Shown here one piece after another: positions 61,151-64,000 of a stretch of DNA of 64,000 bases (position 1 is its first letter; every line of letters starts with the position of its first letter). The translations under genes and the position numbers were made by a program. The stretch is from Agapanthus africanus (lineage: Eukaryota > Streptophyta > Magnoliopsida > Asparagales > Amaryllidaceae). The stretch covers positions 258,068,867 to 258,132,866 of the forward strand of contig CM057342.1 of NCBI GenBank assembly GCA_030015575.1. Direction: 5' to 3'. Under the pieces are notes generated by a model. The model was not told the DNA's origin. It worked only from the letters and a program-made list of their open reading frames with translations, and did not search any database.

Positions 61151-63410
61151 TGTAAGTGCACGGCGGCGCCCCGGCCGTCAATCCGACGGCCAAACGCGGA
61201 AACGGTGGTAAACTAAAATTTTTGCGGACTTGGCAAAACTGCACCACCGCGCACTAAACCCCGGATCGTTAACCATTAACAAGTCTAAGCTACAAAGAGG
61301 ATGGGTTAGAGATATACCGACGATCCAAGTCCTCCGGTCTTCATCTCCACTCCGATCTCCTCGCGGGATCTCCGTCCGTCTCCTCCTCGTCGGAAAGGGC
61401 ACCACGGAGCCGGGTACTTTTACGGGCTCCCACCTCAATACCGAGGCAACTCGCGCATGAAGCCGGCAACTCGACATGCTCAAGATATGCTGTAGGAAGA
61501 TAGTGTAGAGTGTACGTCTCACTTTTGGGGTATTGGTTGCCTTTTGAAGATGGAGGAATGAAGGTATGAAAAATGGTGCTTTCATTTTTCCTTGTATCAA
61601 AAATGAGATGAATGAATGAAGCTCTCTCAAAGATGAAGATGAAGCTCTCTCTTTTCTTCTCTTTTCTTCTTCTCTCTTTTCTTCTCATTTCTTCTTCTCT
61701 CTTTCCTTTTTACAACCATGATAATAATCTCTCTCTTTTAGAAATGGTGGAGGATAACAATATGAAGCAAGAGGGAGGTGAGTGTAGTAAAAGGAGGAGG
61801 GTGACCACATCCAAACATAATCATCACTAAACTTACATCAACCTCAAATCATTTCTAATCTCATCAAATCATGAAAAGCAAAGATGCTTATCATGTCAAC
61901 CCTTATGCAAATAAGTCCTCCACAAATACCAATTTGCACAATTGCAAATTAGTCCCTCCATCAGAAAAGTCCGGCCGGGAAAGAACAAAGAAAAACCGGC
62001 CGGAACGGAAAGCAAACTGGCAACTCCAGAAAACTGGTCCCGTAATAAATTACAGGAAAAACCCCACACTGTGCATACACACCCGCATTTGTATTCCGTC
62101 CGGATACAAATGCAATGAGACAAAATCTACACTGTACTATACTAGGATCCGGCTTAAACCAAAGCCGGCTAGTAAAATCCGTCCGATCCTGATCCGTGCA
62201 ATACCGCACGTATCTGATCGAACGCTGCCATATAACTATACGGCCACTAGTACAAAACCGTCCGATCCTGATCCGTGCAATACCGCACGTATCTGATCGG
62301 ACCCTGCCATATCTCCATACGGCCTCTACAGCGTTTCGCCCGAAAGCTTGAGTAACTGAAAGTGTGGTGGACTCTAAAGACTCGTCAATACTATGGCTGT
62401 GGATTTAACCACTAGCACGTCAGAGGTATAAGCCAATACGTGACGGGCCACCAGCTATTGACCAAAAGGGACGTCGATGAGCGAACTCATCCTGACACCC
62501 TACTGAGCCTGTCAGTGACAATATCCGTGCAGTCCGGTCCGTTCGTCTATGAGCATCGCATGGCGGGCCTAGGGGGTTGGTAAAAGTCAGACCCCCAAAA
62601 GCGGTACAAGTCGTGTCGGAGTGTAGCCCAGAACACCCTGAGATACTACTGGAATACCTACCAGTAAATCTCCTTGCCTTGGCCAAGGACTTCGTGTAAT
62701 GGCTCTCCAAGACACAGCACGACCTCACCCCCAATACCGGGAGAGACGAACCCCTGAAGATACGCTCACTGCCTCCATGTGGCTCGGGACTGTACCCAAC
62801 TAAAACCTGTTTGCACGACTCCTTTGAGCCGTGGTAGGGTAGTAATCAAAGTACAGTGGGAACTCACACGAGACAAATGACGATCCCCAGGTCGATGAAC
62901 TAACCTGCACACATGTCACCAGGGAACTGCCATCTGACGTCTGGTATATGACCAACTAGCATGTTCCCGGCGAGTCCTGTCCGGTGTACTCATAACCCAA
63001 TGAGCACCTGTATACATCTTAGGTGATCCAACTGACACCAGTGGCTTGTGAGACCGGCCACTGCCCCTCGTCGGGGTCTCGACTGTATACACTAGTCTAC
63101 TAATGGAGTATCGATGCCCAGTCTCGAAACTCCCACGACTAGGGACTTTTAAGGATAAGCTTATAGACCCCCAGCTCCCACTTATATGATCGCCCTCATA
63201 CTGCTGGTGGTCAAGCAAGAATCCTAGGGGCTCTATCAACGTGTAATAGCGACGTGTCAGGTCACCTAAAGCAGTACACGATGATAAAGGTAAACCAGAT
63301 AGCATACTATCATCTCGAGTAAGACTGTCCTACTGGGATAGGTCCTCCTCAATCATTGCAATCACGTGCCTGTGATCCAATAATTGACTCTGAGGGCACT
63401 ATCTCCAACA
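61151..63410 (-). repeat. 5' LTR of the young copia-A
   Basis: Complete 2260-bp copy, followed by TSD AGCTG and then the continuation of the Tat integrase. Confidence 0.95.
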
Positions 63411-63982
63411 AGCTGCACCCCCAATGTAACGGGCAGGCCGAGGTCGCTAACCGGGACGTCCTCCGGGGTCTCCGAACCCGCCTGGAAGGGAGACAAGGCA
63501 GTTGGGTCGAGTAGCTACCCCGGGTCTTATGGGCCCTGCGCACGTCAAAAAAGACTCCCACCGGGGAGACCCCTTTCAGCCTCGGCTACGGGACCGAAGC
63601 GATGGTCCCAGTGGAGATCGGGCTACCCAGTCACCGGGTCGAGCACTTCGACAATGACGCAAACACCACGGCACTACGAACCAACCTCGACATACTGTTG
63701 GAGAAAAGGGATCGGGCCCAGATCAGAGCCGCCGCCTATCAACAGCAGACGGCCCGATACTACAACGCTCGAGTAAAACACCGCTCCTTCAGGACCGGGG
63801 ACCTAGTCCTGCGGTGGAACACATTCATCGACCAAGGCAGGCTTCACAAGTTCTCCCCAAAGTGGGAAGGTCATTTCCTAGTCTCCGAAACGCTCCCCGG
63901 CGGAGCCTACCGCCTACAGGACGTGGACGGACGGAAGCTCCCCCGACCTTACAACGCCGAGAAGCTCAAGCTATACCAATGA
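63411..63982 (+). pseudogene. Tat integrase, C-terminal part, 3' of the copia-A insertion
   Basis: Resumes at HPQCNGQAEVANRDVL, which carries the third catalytic residue (Glu of GQAE). A TAG at 63512-63514 replaces the residue before LPxVLWA. Then come RTSKKTPTGETPFSLGYGTEA, the basic region and the C-terminal GHFLVSETLPGGAYRLQDVDG, ending AEKLKLYQ-stop. Open from 63602 to the stop. This is the normal end of a Tat pol. Confidence 0.9.
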
Positions 63983-64000
63983 GGTCAAAGCTAGCGATGC

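Larger units (their letters stand above)
53155..63410 (-). mobile_element. Complete, very young copia-A element, TSD AGCTG
   Basis: Two 2260-bp LTRs (53155-55414 and 61151-63410, offset 7996), a tRNA-Met primer site (61138-61149), a purine tract (AGTGCAAGTGGGAGAT) and TSD AGCTG at 53150-53154 and 63411-63415. I found two substitutions between the LTRs (53710/61706 and 54105/62101), implying insertion within some tens of thousands of years. The internal 5.7 kb carries a pol that is broken throughout, with defects also seen in copy 1 and copy 2. The element therefore moved recently although it could not have made its own enzymes. Confidence 0.95.
49009..64000 (+). mobile_element. Tat-lineage Ty3/gypsy element (plus strand), gag deleted, split by copia-A; 3' end outside window
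   Basis: The 5' LTR and primer site are followed at once by the Gag-protease junction, then protease, reverse transcriptase, RNase H, a second RNase H and integrase, with integrase interrupted by the 10.3 kb copia-A element at 53155-63410 (TSD AGCTG). The pol frame ends at a TGA at 63980-63982, 18 bp before the window edge. The four in-frame stops I found are all TAG. Confidence 0.9.

Noticed and set aside
1..64000. CRISPR arrays, phage or bacterial defence systems, rRNA or tRNA genes
   Set aside because: None seen; the direct repeats present are LTRs, tandem repeats within them, or leader hairpins. tRNA-like matches are primer binding sites only.

Overview
The window is plant nuclear DNA, almost certainly from an angiosperm with a large, retrotransposon-rich genome. 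The evidence is plant-type LTR retrotransposons (tRNA-Met primer sites, Tat-lineage gypsy elements with two RNase H domains, Ty1/copia elements with AAGTGGGAGAT polypurine tracts), a plant SKP1-like gene with an intron, and AT-rich intergenic DNA. The species cannot be named from the sequence. No bacterial operon, rRNA, tRNA or CRISPR feature was seen. The only host gene is a broken SKP1 homologue; nearly everything else is nested retrotransposons, and target-site duplications (TSDs) allow the nesting to be read.

Layout. (1) 1-8715: a non-autonomous element with 3.1 kb LTRs, a short internal region, a zinc-knuckle Gag fragment and an acidic protein, but no pol. Its LTRs are almost identical. 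It sits in an LTR of a second family ('LTR-G', 8716-8850), which itself sits in (2) a minus-strand copia element ('copia-A', 8851-16279) followed by its LTR (16280-18322) and the 3' end of a second copy (18323-20991), so two internal regions share one LTR. (3) 20992-24209: host DNA with the SKP1-like pseudogene. (4) 24210-25358: an old LTR fragment related to element 1. (5) 25359-36150: a minus-strand Tat gypsy element, broken by many stops, with tandem repeats downstream of pol; its 3' LTR is an LTR-G and holds a solo copia-A LTR (26437-28531). (6) 36597-48527: a complete minus-strand copia element ('copia-C', TSD GGATG) whose 3' LTR holds a solo LTR-G (TSD GTGGG). (7) 49009-64000: a plus-strand Tat element lacking gag, split inside integrase by (8) a complete, very young copia-A (53155-63410, TSD AGCTG).

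Two families (element 1 and copia-A) inserted recently, judging by LTR identity, although neither encodes a usable polymerase; both were probably mobilised in trans. The most interesting signal is in the roughly 2.5-3 kb leader between primer site and protein-coding remnants of copia-A and copia-C. Three stem-loops of one type and two of another recur in the same order in all three leaders. Their loops are conserved while several stems vary in a compensatory way. They are candidates for RNA packaging or dimerisation signals that a trans-mobilised element must keep.

Family names 'LTR-G', 'copia-A' and 'copia-C' are labels used only here. Insertion ages are rough and assume about 1.3e-8 substitutions per site per year.
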